Below, one piece after another: positions 1 to 9,958 of a DNA stretch of 64,000 bases. Each line of letters starts with the position of its first letter. Positions within the stretch are counted from its first letter, which is position 1. This DNA is from SYFY01 sp031385325 (GTDB lineage Bacteria > Pseudomonadota > Gammaproteobacteria > Pseudomonadales > Azotimanducaceae). The notes under the pieces are model-generated. The model had not been told where the DNA came from and made no database searches. It saw only the letters and a list, made by a program, of their open reading frames with translations. The DNA lies in the NCBI GenBank assembly GCA_031385325.1, contig JANNBJ010000052.1, positions 1 to 64,000 of the forward strand, in the 5' to 3' direction. The translations under genes were made by a program, and so were the position numbers.

Positions 1-870
1 GCTCGCACCCATCTCGAGAAAAACCGTTTCGGGGAACCCTTCGTCCAGCTTCAGCGTGCGTAGCCAGTCCAGCAGTTTGGCGAACTCGGCGGGGAATCGT
101 GGTGGCACACCGGTATTCACCCAGCGGCCGTCGGCGCAGCGCATTTGCGTTTCGCCGGTCGCCCTGATGCTTGCGTGGCGACCGGTCTGACGCTGCAGGG
201 TGCCTCGCTCTACCAGCCAGTTGTAACTCGCACCTTCCGTCGTGACGTTCAATGCGGCGCTGATCGAGACATCGATGAACTGGCCGTCGCCACTCCCGCC
301 TCGGGCTAACAATGCAGTGAACACGCTCATCACGGCAAAGTGGCATGCAGTCTGGTAACCCTGATAACCCCAGCCACGAACCGGTGGCAAGTTGTGATCA
401 TCATAGCCGCAGCTCCATACCGGCCCACTCGACGACATCAGTGTGAGGTCCGTCTCCGGCAGGTCACTCAATGGCTCGCCGCGTCCATAGGGAGTGATGG
501 CCACATGAATGAGACGTGGATTGATACGTGAAAGATCGCGGTAGTCGATGGCGAGATCCGCCAATCGGTTGATCGGCTCGGATTCCAGCAGGACATCCGC
601 CGACTTGAGCAAAGTCGCAAGTGCTGCGCGATCGGCCGCATCATCGAGCGAAAGGGTGACGCCGCGTTTGCTCGTGTTGTAGTGCCAGAAATGCAGGCTG
701 CGCTCGATGCCCGGCACATCGTCGAGAAAAGGCGGAAACAGTCTGGTGGACGAGCCTTGAGGCGGTTCAACGAGAATGACGTCGGCGCCCATGTCAGCCA
801 GCAGCTTGCCTGCGAAAGCCGTGCGCTCATGTGCCAGTTCGATGACACAAACACCCTCCAGCACGCTCAC
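1..870 (-). CDS. CaiB/BaiF family (class III) CoA-transferase, 3' end outside window
   Basis: The open frame runs from a GTG at 870 to the window edge (290 codons, no stop), so the C-terminus is missing. The N-terminus shows the class III CoA-transferase pattern: a short leader, then ELAHERTAFAGKLLADMGAD and VILVEPP, where the family has its G-x(2)-LADMGADVIKVE motif, followed by NTSKRGVTLSL. Members move CoA between carboxylic acids, usually to activate a substrate for degradation. The start overlaps the stop of the upstream CoA-transferase by four bases (GTGA), so the two are probably cotranslated and may form a heteromer or act in sequence. Substrate unknown. Family assignment is firm; the specific reaction is not. 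Confidence 0.9.
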   Translation of the reverse strand, partial: MSVLEGVCVIELAHERTAFAGKLLADMGADVILVEPPQGSSTRLFPPFLDDVPGIERSLHFWHYNTSKRGVTLSLDDAADRAALATLLKSADVLLESEPINRLADLAIDYRDLSRINPRLIHVAITPYGRGEPLSDLPETDLTLMSSSGPVWSCGYDDHNLPPVRGWGYQGYQTACHFAVMSVFTALLARGGSGDGQFIDVSISAALNVTTEGASYNWLVERGTLQRQTGRHASIRATGETQMRCADGRWVNTGVPPRFPAEFAKLLDWLRTLKLDEGFPETVFLEMGAS

Positions 871-2093
871 AGCACACCTTCCACGCGAAGCCCCTGTACT
901 TCTTCGTTGGAAAGGCCAAGCAATCTGGTGAGTACATCATCGGTGTGTTCGGAAAGGCAGGGCGCGCCGCTGGTTGATCGCCAGTCGGTTCGTGAGAAAT
1001 GTACGGGTTGACCGTCTACCCGCACGCGGCCGATGGCAGTGTGTTCGACGGTGGGCCACAGCCCGAAGTTGCCGGTGGTCGGGTCCCGATCGATACGTTC
1101 GGCCGGCTTCTGCACTGCGCCAACCGGAATGCGCAGCGCACGCAGAGACTCTTCCAGTTCGAACTTGTTCCAGGTACTGCACCATGTGGCCATGCTGGCA
1201 TCCAACGCGTCCTGCGCTGCAAGCCGGGAAGCAAAGGTCACATAAGGTGCCGTCCAATCCTGGTTGATAAACGAGGCCAGTGATCGCCACTGTGTATCAT
1301 CACGGCAGGTTATGGCGATCCACTCATCCTCGCCTGTACAGGGATAGATGCCATGTGGGGCCATGGCATTGAACTGACTGCGGTTGCTGTGCACGGGTTT
1401 GTCACGCTGACCGTGTTTGTTGACAGTCCAGTCCAGCAGCGCTGGGCCATTGAGCGTCAATGCTGCATCCGTGCAGGCAAGGTCTACCCACTGGCCTTCA
1501 CCGGTGCGTTGTTTGTGATACAGCGCCGCCAGAATCGCCATGGCCATGTAATAACCGCCGGTGTGGTCCATGTAGGAGTACCCCCATCCGGCTGGAGCCT
1601 GGCCCGCAAGCGCGGAGGTGTGCGTGAGCCCGCTCACTGCTTGCACGATAGGCCCCCAGGTCTTGAACTCGCTGTACGGACCAACATGACCGAACCCGCA
1701 GTTCGAGACATAGATGATATCGGGCCGGATTTCGCACATGTGCTCGTAACTGAATCCCCACCTCTTCAGTACGCCGGCAGCGAAGTTTTCCGTCACCACA
1801 TCCGATATGGCGATGAGGCGGCGCAGAATGTCCTTGGCCTTGTCCATCTTGAGATTGAGCGTGATGCCGAGCTTATCGGTGTTGTGATTGTTGAACGCGC
1901 CACCGAGGTCGATGCCACGTCGCTCGTCAATGAAAGGTGGATTGCCGCGCAGGATGTCCCATCGGCCTTGCCGCACCGGGTCTTCGATGCGAATGACCTC
2001 TGCGCCAAATGCAGCCAGCCACTTGGTTGCGCCGGCACCGGCAAGCTGGCCAGTGAAGTCGCAGATGCGGTAGCCCGCTAGAGCCTGTGCCAT
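867..2093 (-). CDS. CaiB/BaiF family (class III) CoA-transferase
   Basis: This 408-residue protein is full length for the family. The N-terminus has the Rossmann-like start CDFTGQLAGAGATKWLAAFG followed by AEVIRIEDP, and then NTDKLGITLNL, the conserved N-x-x-K-x-x-v-x-L-d-L block. A conserved aspartate expected to carry the CoA-thioester intermediate lies in the middle region (YMDHTGGYYMAMAI context). It overlaps the next CoA-transferase by four bases. Two class III transferases in tandem, close to GST-like genes, suggest breakdown of an unusual carboxylic acid, but nothing in the sequence identifies it. Confidence 0.92.
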   Translation of the reverse strand: MAQALAGYRICDFTGQLAGAGATKWLAAFGAEVIRIEDPVRQGRWDILRGNPPFIDERRGIDLGGAFNNHNTDKLGITLNLKMDKAKDILRRLIAISDVVTENFAAGVLKRWGFSYEHMCEIRPDIIYVSNCGFGHVGPYSEFKTWGPIVQAVSGLTHTSALAGQAPAGWGYSYMDHTGGYYMAMAILAALYHKQRTGEGQWVDLACTDAALTLNGPALLDWTVNKHGQRDKPVHSNRSQFNAMAPHGIYPCTGEDEWIAITCRDDTQWRSLASFINQDWTAPYVTFASRLAAQDALDASMATWCSTWNKFELEESLRALRIPVGAVQKPAERIDRDPTTGNFGLWPTVEHTAIGRVRVDGQPVHFSRTDWRSTSGAPCLSEHTDDVLTRLLGLSNEEVQGLRVEGVL

Positions 2094-2163
2094 ATCACGC
2101 CCGGAAAGAACGAAGGGGCAAATCTACCGGAGGCTCTGGCCGCTCCACAACATCAACCCTCAC

Positions 2164-2973
2164 TCAATCGGTGCGGTCTTCGGTACGTCGTAGATACCAA
2201 TCGAGATAAGTGCCCAAGACCGCCGAAAAATCTGGCGTCGTCGCAAGCGCCAGCAGATGCTGGAAGGATCGCGGGTATTGAATAAGACCTTCTTCGCTGA
2301 TCACCTTAAGGCGCTGCGCTTCCAGTTCCTGCCTTGAATGCCCTTCGCGAAGAAACTGCGCGACATCGCAGACGAATGAGATGTCCGCAATCGACAACCA
2401 CTTCCCCGCGATGAACCCATTTCCTTGTGCCAGCGAAGCTTCGATCCCCGACAGATAAAACTCATACGCCGCCGCCATCCGCGCATGGCCTTCGGTAGGC
2501 AACGACTTGATGCCCAGCAAGTAGACTTGTGCTTCACGCGCAAATACGAGGTTCGCATCCAGGAATGAATCGATGCGAGATGCTTCATAGTCGTCACGAC
2601 CATACAGTTGCCGGCCGCTGGCACCCCGACGCGCTACCGCACGCAGGATGCTGTTCGATTCAAAAATGCCGATCAAGCCGTCCGGACTGAACGCTGCTGG
2701 CACTGTGCCAAACGGATGCGCGTGCAGAAACTCGCTGGTCTTGTACAACGTGCCAGCGAAGCCGCGCCGCGCTTCTCGCGCATGTGGGCTATCTGTTACG
2801 CGTTCACTCTCGGCCAGCGGCCGGGCGTTGAAGTCCCACAACCAACCACCGAGTTCACCGGGCTTGGCGCCGATCACGTCGACTTCAACACCACACAAAC
2901 GTGCAGCAATCTGCGCCTTCCACACCCGTGGATTGGGCAGGTAGGAGAAGATTCGAAGCACGGGATCTGCCAT
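2164..2973 (-). CDS. Glutathione S-transferase family protein
   Basis: This 269-residue protein has a thioredoxin-like N-terminal half: RIFSYLPNPRVWKAQIAARL, then a strand and FGTVPAAFSPDGLIGIFESN. The cis-proline (VPA) and the ESN motif bind the gamma-glutamyl part of glutathione. The helical C-terminal domain contains GKWLSIADISFVCDVAQFLR, the usual GST N-capping/hydrophobic staple. It is longer than a standard 200-residue GST because of an insert of about 40 residues between beta2 and the cis-proline, as in eEF1B-gamma-like GSTs. It lies directly upstream of the CoA-transferase pair and downstream of a second GST on the same strand. Substrate unknown. Confidence 0.85.
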   Translation of the reverse strand: MADPVLRIFSYLPNPRVWKAQIAARLCGVEVDVIGAKPGELGGWLWDFNARPLAESERVTDSPHAREARRGFAGTLYKTSEFLHAHPFGTVPAAFSPDGLIGIFESNSILRAVARRGASGRQLYGRDDYEASRIDSFLDANLVFAREAQVYLLGIKSLPTEGHARMAAAYEFYLSGIEASLAQGNGFIAGKWLSIADISFVCDVAQFLREGHSRQELEAQRLKVISEEGLIQYPRSFQHLLALATTPDFSAVLGTYLDWYLRRTEDRTD

Positions 2974-3012
2974 GCAATCCTCCGAAACCAGACAGACAAC
3001 GCGTGCAGCAGG

Positions 3013-3627
3013 CTAAGCCTTGATCGCCAGTGTTTCCACTAACGCAGGTCGAGCCGATAACAACTGCCAATACGCATTGACGTAGGGACACGTTTCGAGC
3101 GACACAAAACGCTGTACCAGCATCACGGAGTAACCCATCATGATGTCAGCTGCCGTAAAGCTGTCACCCGCCAGAAATCGTTGACCTCGCACTGCGTCAT
3201 CAACAGCCTGCAAACAGAGCTGCACACGGCCTTTCATTTCATCTACCACCGCTGGAATCTGCCCTGTTTCACCAAACACCCGACGATGGTTCACCAGCTC
3301 ACCAATGGGTCGAGCAAAAGTTGCCTCGGCAAACCAGCTCCACTGCTGATAGCGCGCGTGGTCCTCGGTGGCTCGTTTTGGCTCTAGCCGGCCATCGCCA
3401 TAACGATCGAGCAGGCATTGCACCATGGCGCCGGACTCGAACATTGTGAAGTCCCCATCGGTCATGGCAGGGACTTTGCCGACCGGATTGAGTTTTCGCC
3501 ACTCGGCACTGTTTCGATACTCGGGCGAAAAGCTGATGGTTTTCACTTCGTGCGGTAACTGCAACTCCTTGCACAACCACACCACTCGCACGGAGCGCGT
3601 CATCGGAACATGGTAGATCGTCAACAC
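3013..3627 (-). CDS. Glutathione S-transferase
   Basis: This is a 204-residue cytosolic-type GST with a GTG start and an A/G-rich ribosome site just upstream. The N-terminal thioredoxin fold begins LTIYHVPMTRSVRVVWLCKE, with a serine at the usual catalytic site. It is followed by NPVGKVPAMTDGDFTMFESG, which holds the cis-proline and the glutamate-serine pair that contact glutathione. The C-terminal domain has LAGDSFTAADIMMGYSVML, the canonical GST motif. It probably conjugates or reduces electrophiles. It lies 39 bases upstream of the longer GST-like gene on the same strand and is probably in the same operon. Confidence 0.9.
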   Translation of the reverse strand: MLTIYHVPMTRSVRVVWLCKELQLPHEVKTISFSPEYRNSAEWRKLNPVGKVPAMTDGDFTMFESGAMVQCLLDRYGDGRLEPKRATEDHARYQQWSWFAEATFARPIGELVNHRRVFGETGQIPAVVDEMKGRVQLCLQAVDDAVRGQRFLAGDSFTAADIMMGYSVMLVQRFVSLETCPYVNAYWQLLSARPALVETLAIKA

Positions 3628-3648
3628 TGGCTTTCTCTCGGCTAGTCG

Positions 3649-4551
3649 TTACTTGTCATCCGGTTGAAGTTCCGGCTCGTCATCTGCTGGCGGGGCCACA
3701 CGACCTTCGGCGATATCACGCCCCCGCTGTCGCCGCTCGTTCTCGGCTTTCGCATCTTCAATAACCTCGAGGACTTCATCAAGATTCACGGGGACATCGG
3801 GGTCAACGAACACACCGGTCAATACGGTGGCAGGCACCAGATCTCCTGCAGCAAACAGCGCCCACATCTCATCGGCATAACGAGGTTCGCGCACTTCAGG
3901 CGCAAACGCTGCAAAGGTTGCAGTGACATTCGCCACATCGCGCAACAACATCGCCTTGGCATTGTTGTTGGCAGCCGCTTCAACGGCCTGAGGCAAGTCG
4001 ATGATGACCGGGCCATCACGGCCAAACAGTACGTTGTATTCGGAGAGGTCCCCGTGGACCAGGCCCGCACACAGCATCCGTTTGATCTGCTCGATCATGA
4101 ACGTATGCCAATGCCTTGCCTCGTCGGGTGTGAATTCGATGCTGCCCAGACGTGGGGCAGTGTGGCCATCGGCATCCGTCACGAGTTCCATGACCAGTAC
4201 ACCGTCGATGAAGCCGTAGGGCTGAGGCACGCGCACGCCGGCGGCTTGCAGCCGATACAAGGCGTCCACCTCTGTATTCTTCCAGGCCGTTTCTTCTTCC
4301 TGACGACCAAAGCTGGTGCGTTTGTCCATCGCCCGACCCTGTCGGCTGCCACGCACCTGTCGACCCTCACGGTATTGCGCGCGCGCCTGAAAACTGCGTC
4401 GCGCCAAGTTCTTGTAAACCTTGGCGCAACGTGTCTGCGTGCCTGAACGGACGATAAAGACCGTGGCTTCCTTGCCACTGTCGAGTTGTCGCAGCACTTC
4501 GTCGACAACACCATCGTCAACCAGCGCCTGCAGTTCCTTCGGGATCTTCAT
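3649..4551 (-). CDS. RIO-family serine protein kinase
   Basis: The start is placed at the ATG at 4551 (MKIPKELQALVDDG), which matches bacterial RIO kinases and gives 300 residues. The open frame extends further upstream but looks non-coding there. Visible motifs: nucleotide-loop SGKEATVF near residue 25, the ATP lysine in CAKVYK near 45, the catalytic loop VHGDLSEYNVL near 170, and IIDLPQAV near 185, which is the RIO version of the DFG metal site. RIO kinases autophosphorylate and are linked to ribosome assembly in archaea and eukaryotes; the bacterial role is poorly defined. The C-terminal 30 residues are acidic and probably disordered. It is divergent from the EamA gene. Confidence 0.9.
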   Translation of the reverse strand: MKIPKELQALVDDGVVDEVLRQLDSGKEATVFIVRSGTQTRCAKVYKNLARRSFQARAQYREGRQVRGSRQGRAMDKRTSFGRQEEETAWKNTEVDALYRLQAAGVRVPQPYGFIDGVLVMELVTDADGHTAPRLGSIEFTPDEARHWHTFMIEQIKRMLCAGLVHGDLSEYNVLFGRDGPVIIDLPQAVEAAANNNAKAMLLRDVANVTATFAAFAPEVREPRYADEMWALFAAGDLVPATVLTGVFVDPDVPVNLDEVLEVIEDAKAENERRQRGRDIAEGRVAPPADDEPELQPDDK

Positions 4552-4699
4552 CGTAATTCGCGACCGCGCCGCGGGTGTTATGGTAGGCAATGCAAGGTAG
4601 TTGAACAGCTTCTCTGCCTCGGGGGAAGACTCGACTGCTCCCCAACAAATAAAGCGCAGGCGAATCAGGCCACACAGGCCACACAGGGAGGCAGTGCTC

Positions 4700-5740
4700 G
4701 TGAATCGAAGTGTTCTATACGCGCTCGCCGCCGCCGCCCTGTTCGGTGCAAGTACGCCGTTTGCCAAACTGTTGGTCGACGAGATTTCTCCCTGGCTGCT
4801 GGCGGGGCTGCTCTACCTCGGTAGTGGTATCGGCCTGGCGCTCGTTCGAGTGATTCGTGATGGCGGCTGGAAGCCTTCAGGCCTTCTGCGTCAGGAGTGG
4901 CCATGGCTGTTCGGCGCCATCGCCTTCGGAGGTATTCTCGGCCCGGTAGCCCTGATGTTCGGCCTCACCCACACCAGTGGCTCAACTGCCTCGCTGCTGC
5001 TGAATCTGGAGGCCGTTCTTACCGCATTGCTGGCGTGGGTCGTGTTCAGGGAAAACGCAGGTCGCAGGGTGGTGCTCGGCATGCTGTCCATTGTCACAGG
5101 CGGCGTGGTGCTGTCGTGGCCATCCGCCGACACCGACGCTTCAAACTGGATCGGACCATTGGCCATTTTCGCCGCGTGCCTGTGCTGGGCAATCGATAAC
5201 AACCTGACTCGTTATGTCTCTGGCTCCGACTCCACATTTATCGCTTCGAGCAAAGGGTTGATAGCTGGATTCGTAAACTGCGGTCTGGCGCTCATGGCGG
5301 GGCTGGAGTTGCCCGATGTGAGCACGGTGTTCACAACCATGTTCATCGGTCTGATCGGATATGGCGCAAGCCTGGTCCTCTTTGTCCTCGCACTGCGTGG
5401 ACTTGGCACTGCCAGAACCGGCGCTTATTTCTCGATTGCGCCCTTCATCGGTGCAAGCATTGCGCTTGTGCTGCTGGCGGAACCGGCCGGTCCGACCTTC
5501 TGGATTGCCTGTGCGCTGATGGGTCTGGGTGTCTGGCTGCATCTGACAGAACTCCACGAACACATTCACACCCACCAACCGATGGAACATTCTCACTTGC
5601 ACGACCATGACGAGCACCACCAGCACGCACATGATCACGGTTGGGATGACCATGCAGCACATGAACACCCTCATCAGCACACGGCGGTGACTCACAAGCA
5701 TCCGCACTACCCGGACATTCACCACCGACACACGCATTGA
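4700..5740 (+). CDS. EamA/DMT-family permease with histidine-rich C-terminal tail
   Basis: The start is set at the GTG at 4700 because GGGAGG lies eight bases upstream; a longer frame from 4601 has no such site. Two EamA halves give about ten membrane segments (SVLYALAAAALFGASTPFAK starts the first). The last 60 or so residues, after the final segment, contain more than 20 histidines in HEHIHTH, HSHLHDHDEHHQHAHDH and [13 protein letters not shown] runs. Such tails bind Zn, Ni or Cu in metal transporters, so this permease may move a metal or metal chelate. That is inference, since most EamA proteins export metabolites. The stop overlaps the TTG start of the MFS gene. Confidence 0.87.
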   Translation: MNRSVLYALAAAALFGASTPFAKLLVDEISPWLLAGLLYLGSGIGLALVRVIRDGGWKPSGLLRQEWPWLFGAIAFGGILGPVALMFGLTHTSGSTASLLLNLEAVLTALLAWVVFRENAGRRVVLGMLSIVTGGVVLSWPSADTDASNWIGPLAIFAACLCWAIDNNLTRYVSGSDSTFIASSKGLIAGFVNCGLALMAGLELPDVSTVFTTMFIGLIGYGASLVLFVLALRGLGTARTGAYFSIAPFIGASIALVLLAEPAGPTFWIACALMGLGVWLHLTELHEHIHTHQPMEHSHLHDHDEHHQHAHDHGWDDHAAHEHPHQHTAVTHKHPHYPDIHHRHTH

Positions 5741-6921
5741 ACACAGACTTATCCAAGTCTCTTGCTGGCATCCCCCCAGGCATCTGGGTACTCGGCTTCG
5801 TCAGCATGCTGATGGATATCTCATCGGAGATGATCCACAGCCTGTTACCGCTGTTCATGGTCGGTGTTCTGGGTGCGAGTGCGCTGACTATCGGTCTGAT
5901 CGAAGGCATGGCCGAAGCGACGGCGCTCATCGTCAAGGTGTTCTCGGGCGCCTTCAGCGACTACCTCGGCAAACGAAAAGGTCTGGCGCTATTCGGTTAT
6001 GCGCTCGGCGCCGTCACCAAACCCTTGTTCGCCCTGGCGCCCACGATGGGCTTCGTGGTGACCGCGCGTTTGCTCGACCGGGTTGGCAAGGGCATCCGGG
6101 GCGCACCTCGAGATGCACTGGTGGCTGATATCGCGCCGGCAGACATTCGTGGTGCCGCATTCGGACTGAGGCAGTCGCTCGATACCGTTGGCGCATTTGT
6201 CGGACCTTTGCTGGCGGTCGGGTTGATGCTGCTGTGGGCCAATGACTTCCGCGCGGTGTTCTGGGTTGCCGTGGTTCCGGGATTTCTGGCGGTGGCGCTG
6301 CTGTTCTTCGGCGTTCACGAACCTGTGCGACATGGAGGCGAACATCGCACCAATCCCATCCGTCGTGAAAATCTGCACCGGCTCCTGGCGTCACCCGCCT
6401 ACCTCTGGGTACTCGCGATCGGCGCCGTCTTCACACTCGCCCGCTTCAGCGAAGCCTTCCTGATCCTGCGCGCCGCGCAGAGCGGAATTCCGGTCGCGCT
6501 GGTGCCACTGGTGATGGTCGCGATGAACGTGGTCTACGCAGGTTCGGCGTACCCCTTCGGCAAGTTGTCAGACCGCATGAGTCACAGGAAACTTCTGGCA
6601 TCCGGCCTCATCGTGCTGATCGCCGCCGACATCGTACTGGCCACCAATGCACATTGGACAACGATACTGGCAGGCGTCGCGCTGTGGGGGGTTCACATGG
6701 GCATGACTCAAGGGTTACTCGCCACCATGGTGGCGGATGTCGCTCCCGTTGACTTACGCGGGACGGCATTTGGCTTCTTCAATCTCGTCAGCGGCGTGGC
6801 GATGTTGATCGCAAGCGTCGTTGCAGGACTGTTATGGGATCAGTTCGGCGCGCCAGCAACGTTTTTCGCAGGTGCTGTGTTCTGTGTGATCGCCTTGCTG
6901 GGATTGGCAAGAAAAAACTAA
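5737..6921 (+). CDS. MFS transporter
   Basis: This 394-residue major facilitator has 12 predicted membrane segments. The MFS signature between segments 2 and 3 is visible as [18 protein letters not shown], with a related [22 protein letters not shown] loop ([15 protein letters not shown]) after segment 4 and a second signature, [13 protein letters not shown], in the C-terminal half. Translation starts at a TTG that overlaps the EamA stop (TTGA), so the two transporters are probably coupled. It converges with the ACR3 gene and the two stop codons share two bases. Co-location with an arsenite permease makes metal or metalloid efflux plausible but unproven. Confidence 0.85.
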   Translation: MNTDLSKSLAGIPPGIWVLGFVSMLMDISSEMIHSLLPLFMVGVLGASALTIGLIEGMAEATALIVKVFSGAFSDYLGKRKGLALFGYALGAVTKPLFALAPTMGFVVTARLLDRVGKGIRGAPRDALVADIAPADIRGAAFGLRQSLDTVGAFVGPLLAVGLMLLWANDFRAVFWVAVVPGFLAVALLFFGVHEPVRHGGEHRTNPIRRENLHRLLASPAYLWVLAIGAVFTLARFSEAFLILRAAQSGIPVALVPLVMVAMNVVYAGSAYPFGKLSDRMSHRKLLASGLIVLIAADIVLATNAHWTTILAGVALWGVHMGMTQGLLATMVADVAPVDLRGTAFGFFNLVSGVAMLIASVVAGLLWDQFGAPATFFAGAVFCVIALLGLARKN

Positions 6922-7949
6922 CCGTCAGTGCGTCGTTCGAACATTTCTCGCGTCCGATTCGACGCCGCCACCAGCGATAGCATCACCGGCACCTCGACGA
7001 GTACACCAACGACAGTTACCAGCGCAGCGCCGGAGTTCAGACCAAACAAGCCAATCGCCACAGCCACGGCCAGCTCAAAAAAATTCGATGTGCCAATCAA
7101 CGCACACGGTGCGGCAATATTGTGCGGCACCCGCCATGCCCATGCCGCAGCGTAGGCAAGGACGAAGATACCGTACGACTGGATCAGGAGCGGAACCGCG
7201 ATGAGCGCAATCAGCACAGGTTGATCAACGATGACCTGGCCCTGGAATCCGAACAGCAGTATCACGGTAACCAGCAGGCCAAAGATCGAAAACGGTTTTA
7301 TCCGCGACGTAAACCGGGCAACCGTCGCCTCGGTACCGGATCGCAGCAGTCGCAACCGCGTCAGTGCGCCCGCGCCGAGAGGTATGATGACGTACAGAAC
7401 AACCGACAGTAACAAGGTTTCCCACGGCACCTCGATGTCGGTCACGCCAAGCAGCAGTGCCACCAGCGGCGCGAACGCGAAAATCATGATCACGTCATTG
7501 AGCGACACCTGCACCAGGGTGTAGTTGGCGTCTCCCCGTGTGAGTTGCGACCAGACAAACACCATCGCCGTGCACGGCGCGGCACCGAGCAGGATGAGGC
7601 CGGCGATGTACTGATCAGCATCAGCGGGATCAATCAGATCGGCAAACAGCCCATGGAAGAACAACACCCCGAGCGCCGCCATCGTGAAGGGTTTGATCAG
7701 CCAGTTCACAACCACCGTGATCACCAGCCCTTTCGGTTTTTGCCGGACATCGCGCAGGCGGCTGAAGTCCACCGCCACCATCATCGGATAGACCATCGCC
7801 CAGATGAGAACTGCAACGACCAGATTGACGGACGCATACTCCCAGGCAGCGATCACCTGCATGAGTCCCGGCGCGAAATTGCCGAGGAGCACGCCCGCGA
7901 CAATGCAGAGCCCCACCCACAACGACAGATATCGTTCAAAGAGGGACAT
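6918..7949 (-). CDS. arsB: ACR3-family arsenite efflux permease
   Basis: This 343-residue integral membrane protein belongs to the bile-acid/arsenite fold (BART superfamily) with ten segments. Diagnostic ACR3 features are [11 protein letters not shown] near residue 55, [14 protein letters not shown] near 82 and [17 protein letters not shown] near 120, whose cysteine is essential for arsenite transport in characterised ACR3 proteins. It expels arsenite by proton antiport. No arsR or arsC lies beside it, which is unusual for an ars locus. The gene converges with and overlaps the MFS gene, and follows purK on the minus strand after a 22-base gap. Confidence 0.92.
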   Translation of the reverse strand: MSLFERYLSLWVGLCIVAGVLLGNFAPGLMQVIAAWEYASVNLVVAVLIWAMVYPMMVAVDFSRLRDVRQKPKGLVITVVVNWLIKPFTMAALGVLFFHGLFADLIDPADADQYIAGLILLGAAPCTAMVFVWSQLTRGDANYTLVQVSLNDVIMIFAFAPLVALLLGVTDIEVPWETLLLSVVLYVIIPLGAGALTRLRLLRSGTEATVARFTSRIKPFSIFGLLVTVILLFGFQGQVIVDQPVLIALIAVPLLIQSYGIFVLAYAAAWAWRVPHNIAAPCALIGTSNFFELAVAVAIGLFGLNSGAALVTVVGVLVEVPVMLSLVAASNRTREMFERRTDG

Positions 7950-7971
7950 GGGGCGCCTCGATAGTGATCAA

Positions 7972-9054
7972 CTACTGCACGAGCTTGAGCAATCGCTCGA
8001 TGGACGACTCTAAGGCGGTCTCGCTGCCACTGCGTATCGTGGCGTGTCCCACCTTGCGCCCCACGCGAGAACTCTTGCCATACAGATGCAGGTGCGTATC
8101 AGGAATGGCGAGTACATCTGCGGCCATCGGACAGTTGCCGATGAAATTCACCATCGCGCAGTGCCCGACTGGCGAGGTACTGCCCAATGGCAAACCCGTT
8201 ACTGCGCGAATGTGATTTTCAAACTGGCTGGCCTGCGTGCCTTCAATCGTCCAATGACCGGAATTGTGAACCCGGGGTGCCATCTCGTTGGCCATCAGTT
8301 CAGTGCCAACGCAAAACAGCTCCAGCGCCAGCACGCCAACGTAGTCCAGACGATCCAGCAATCTGCTGACGTAGTCCTGGGCGCGGTCCTGCATGAAATC
8401 ATCGGGCTTGCAACGCGAGACACGCAGAATGCCCTCTCGATGAACATTTTCTGCCACCGGATAAAACATCGTCGCCCCGTCCCGGCCTCGAACACCCAGC
8501 ATCGAGATCTCGCGATCAAAGGGAACAAAGCGCTCGAGGATCAGCGGTACCCGTCCCAATTGAGACCAGGCGATCGTGACGTCACTTCTGTTTCGCAGGA
8601 CAAACTGGCCTTTGCCGTCGTAACCAAGAGTTCGAGTCTTCAGCACTGCCGGCAAGCCCAGTGTTGCTACTGCTCGTTCGAGAGCTTCCAGCGAATCCAC
8701 GGCTTGGAAGGATGGCACGGGAACACCGAGTTCGCGTAACAGGCTCTTCTCGGTCAAGCGATCCCTGGAAATCGCCAGGGCCTGAGGGTTTGGATACACC
8801 GGAACCTGTTGTGCAAGCCTGGCCATTGCGTCTGCGGGCACGTTCTCGAATTCGTACGTCACCACATCGCATTTCGACGCCAGCAGATCCAGAGCCTGTG
8901 GATCATCAAAATTTCGACACAGATGTTCGCCGAGCACTGCGCCGCAGGCGTCCGGTGCGGGATCAAGCATCACAAAACGCAGACCCAGCGGCAGACCGGC
9001 CAACGCCAGCATGCGGGCAAGCTGGCCCGCACCGACGATGCCAACGGTTGTCAT
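7972..9054 (-). CDS. purK: N5-carboxyaminoimidazole ribonucleotide synthase
   Basis: This 360-residue ATP-grasp enzyme converts AIR, bicarbonate and ATP to N5-CAIR in purine synthesis. The N-terminal Rossmann-like start [17 protein letters not shown] is diagnostic. The ATP-grasp core contains [19 protein letters not shown], and the metal/substrate region has [20 protein letters not shown] followed by [11 protein letters not shown]. Length and motif order are normal. The ATG at 9054 overlaps the purE stop by four bases, so the two are a translationally coupled pair. Confidence 0.97.
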   Translation of the reverse strand: MTTVGIVGAGQLARMLALAGLPLGLRFVMLDPAPDACGAVLGEHLCRNFDDPQALDLLASKCDVVTYEFENVPADAMARLAQQVPVYPNPQALAISRDRLTEKSLLRELGVPVPSFQAVDSLEALERAVATLGLPAVLKTRTLGYDGKGQFVLRNRSDVTIAWSQLGRVPLILERFVPFDREISMLGVRGRDGATMFYPVAENVHREGILRVSRCKPDDFMQDRAQDYVSRLLDRLDYVGVLALELFCVGTELMANEMAPRVHNSGHWTIEGTQASQFENHIRAVTGLPLGSTSPVGHCAMVNFIGNCPMAADVLAIPDTHLHLYGKSSRVGRKVGHATIRSGSETALESSIERLLKLVQ

Positions 9055-9545
9055 TCAGTCACTCTTGGATCAGGGTTCGCGAGGACCTCGGCGGTCTGAC
9101 GGGCACGATATGCGGCGATCGCTTTCAGATATTTTGGCTTCGCAGTGCCCAGAATCGACGTCGCCAGCAGCGCTGCATTGACTGCTCCGGCCCGTCCGAT
9201 GGCCAGCGTCCCGACGGGAATTCCAGCCGGCATCTGCACGATCGAAAGCAGCGAATCGATACCGTTCAGGGTTTTCGACTGAATCGGCACCCCGAGCACC
9301 GGCAATGAGGTTTTTGCAGACGTCATGCCTGGCAGATGCGCCGCGCCACCGGCAGCCGCGATGATCACCTTGATGCCACGTGCTTCGGCGGAGGCGGCGT
9401 ACTCAAACATGAGATCTGGCGTGCGATGTGCTGACACCACCTGCACTTCATGCGGCACGCCCAGCTCCTCCAGCATGGCGACGGTGTGCTGCATCGTCTC
9501 CCAGTCTGACGATGAGCCCATGATCACTCCGACCAATGGTTGCAT
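9051..9545 (-). CDS. purE: N5-CAIR mutase, catalytic subunit
   Basis: This 164-residue class I PurE moves the carboxylate of N5-CAIR to carbon 4 of the imidazole, giving CAIR. Clear motifs are GSSSDWETM at residue 10 (phosphate-binding loop), SAHRTPD near 40 with the catalytic histidine, and [12 protein letters not shown]. It is first in the purEK operon and overlaps purK by four bases. About 100 non-coding bases separate it from the SbtB-like gene upstream. Confidence 0.97.
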   Translation of the reverse strand: MQPLVGVIMGSSSDWETMQHTVAMLEELGVPHEVQVVSAHRTPDLMFEYAASAEARGIKVIIAAAGGAAHLPGMTSAKTSLPVLGVPIQSKTLNGIDSLLSIVQMPAGIPVGTLAIGRAGAVNAALLATSILGTAKPKYLKAIAAYRARQTAEVLANPDPRVTE

Positions 9546-9651
9546 GCTGTCTGTCCTTCCCCAGGGTCTGTCTTCGAAGCGTGGATTGTGAGGGTATCGC
9601 GACGCTTGGGCTACTGCTGGAGCAATGCCTTTGCAAGCGGGATATCGGTGA

Positions 9652-9954
9652 TCAGAACTTGGCTGGACGTACTACTGCCACGTCAGCAGTAAAAAGAATC
9701 ATCGCGAAATTGGCGTAATAGTGTTCCTGCAGGTGACGGGTGATCGATGCCGCTGTTACCTCGTCGCACACGACTTCGACACGAATGTTGCTGCTCGCCT
9801 CCCAGGCAGAGCTGCGCACGCCACGGCTGCCTTTGCCTCGGGCATCGGTAATGGTGTAACCATGGGCACCAAGTTTTTCGAGATCCTTGACCAGCAGCTT
9901 TTCAACGGCGGCTTCGGTGATGATGGTCAACAGCTTGCGAAGATTTTCATTCAC
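9652..9954 (-). CDS. SbtB-like PII-family regulator of the bicarbonate transporter
   Basis: The start is set at the GTG at 9954, four bases after the permease stop, giving 100 residues. The fold matches PII: a beta1 strand [10 protein letters not shown], then [20 protein letters not shown] with a T-loop-like [20 protein letters not shown]. The GxxGYTV...GKGSR-x-VRS pattern is the one seen in cyanobacterial SbtB, which binds adenyl nucleotides including cAMP and inhibits SbtA. The cyanobacterial C-terminal CGPxGC redox hairpin is absent: the protein ends VAVVRPAKF. Position directly after an SbtA-like permease supports the assignment. Confidence 0.85.
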   Translation of the reverse strand: MNENLRKLLTIITEAAVEKLLVKDLEKLGAHGYTITDARGKGSRGVRSSAWEASSNIRVEVVCDEVTAASITRHLQEHYYANFAMILFTADVAVVRPAKF

Positions 9955-9958
9955 GGCT

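Noticed and set aside
1353..2081. Long plus-strand frame of 242 codons opposite the CoA-transferase
   Set aside because: It lies antisense to a clear CaiB/BaiF gene, has no recognised domain or ribosome site, and is explained by the codon bias of that gene.
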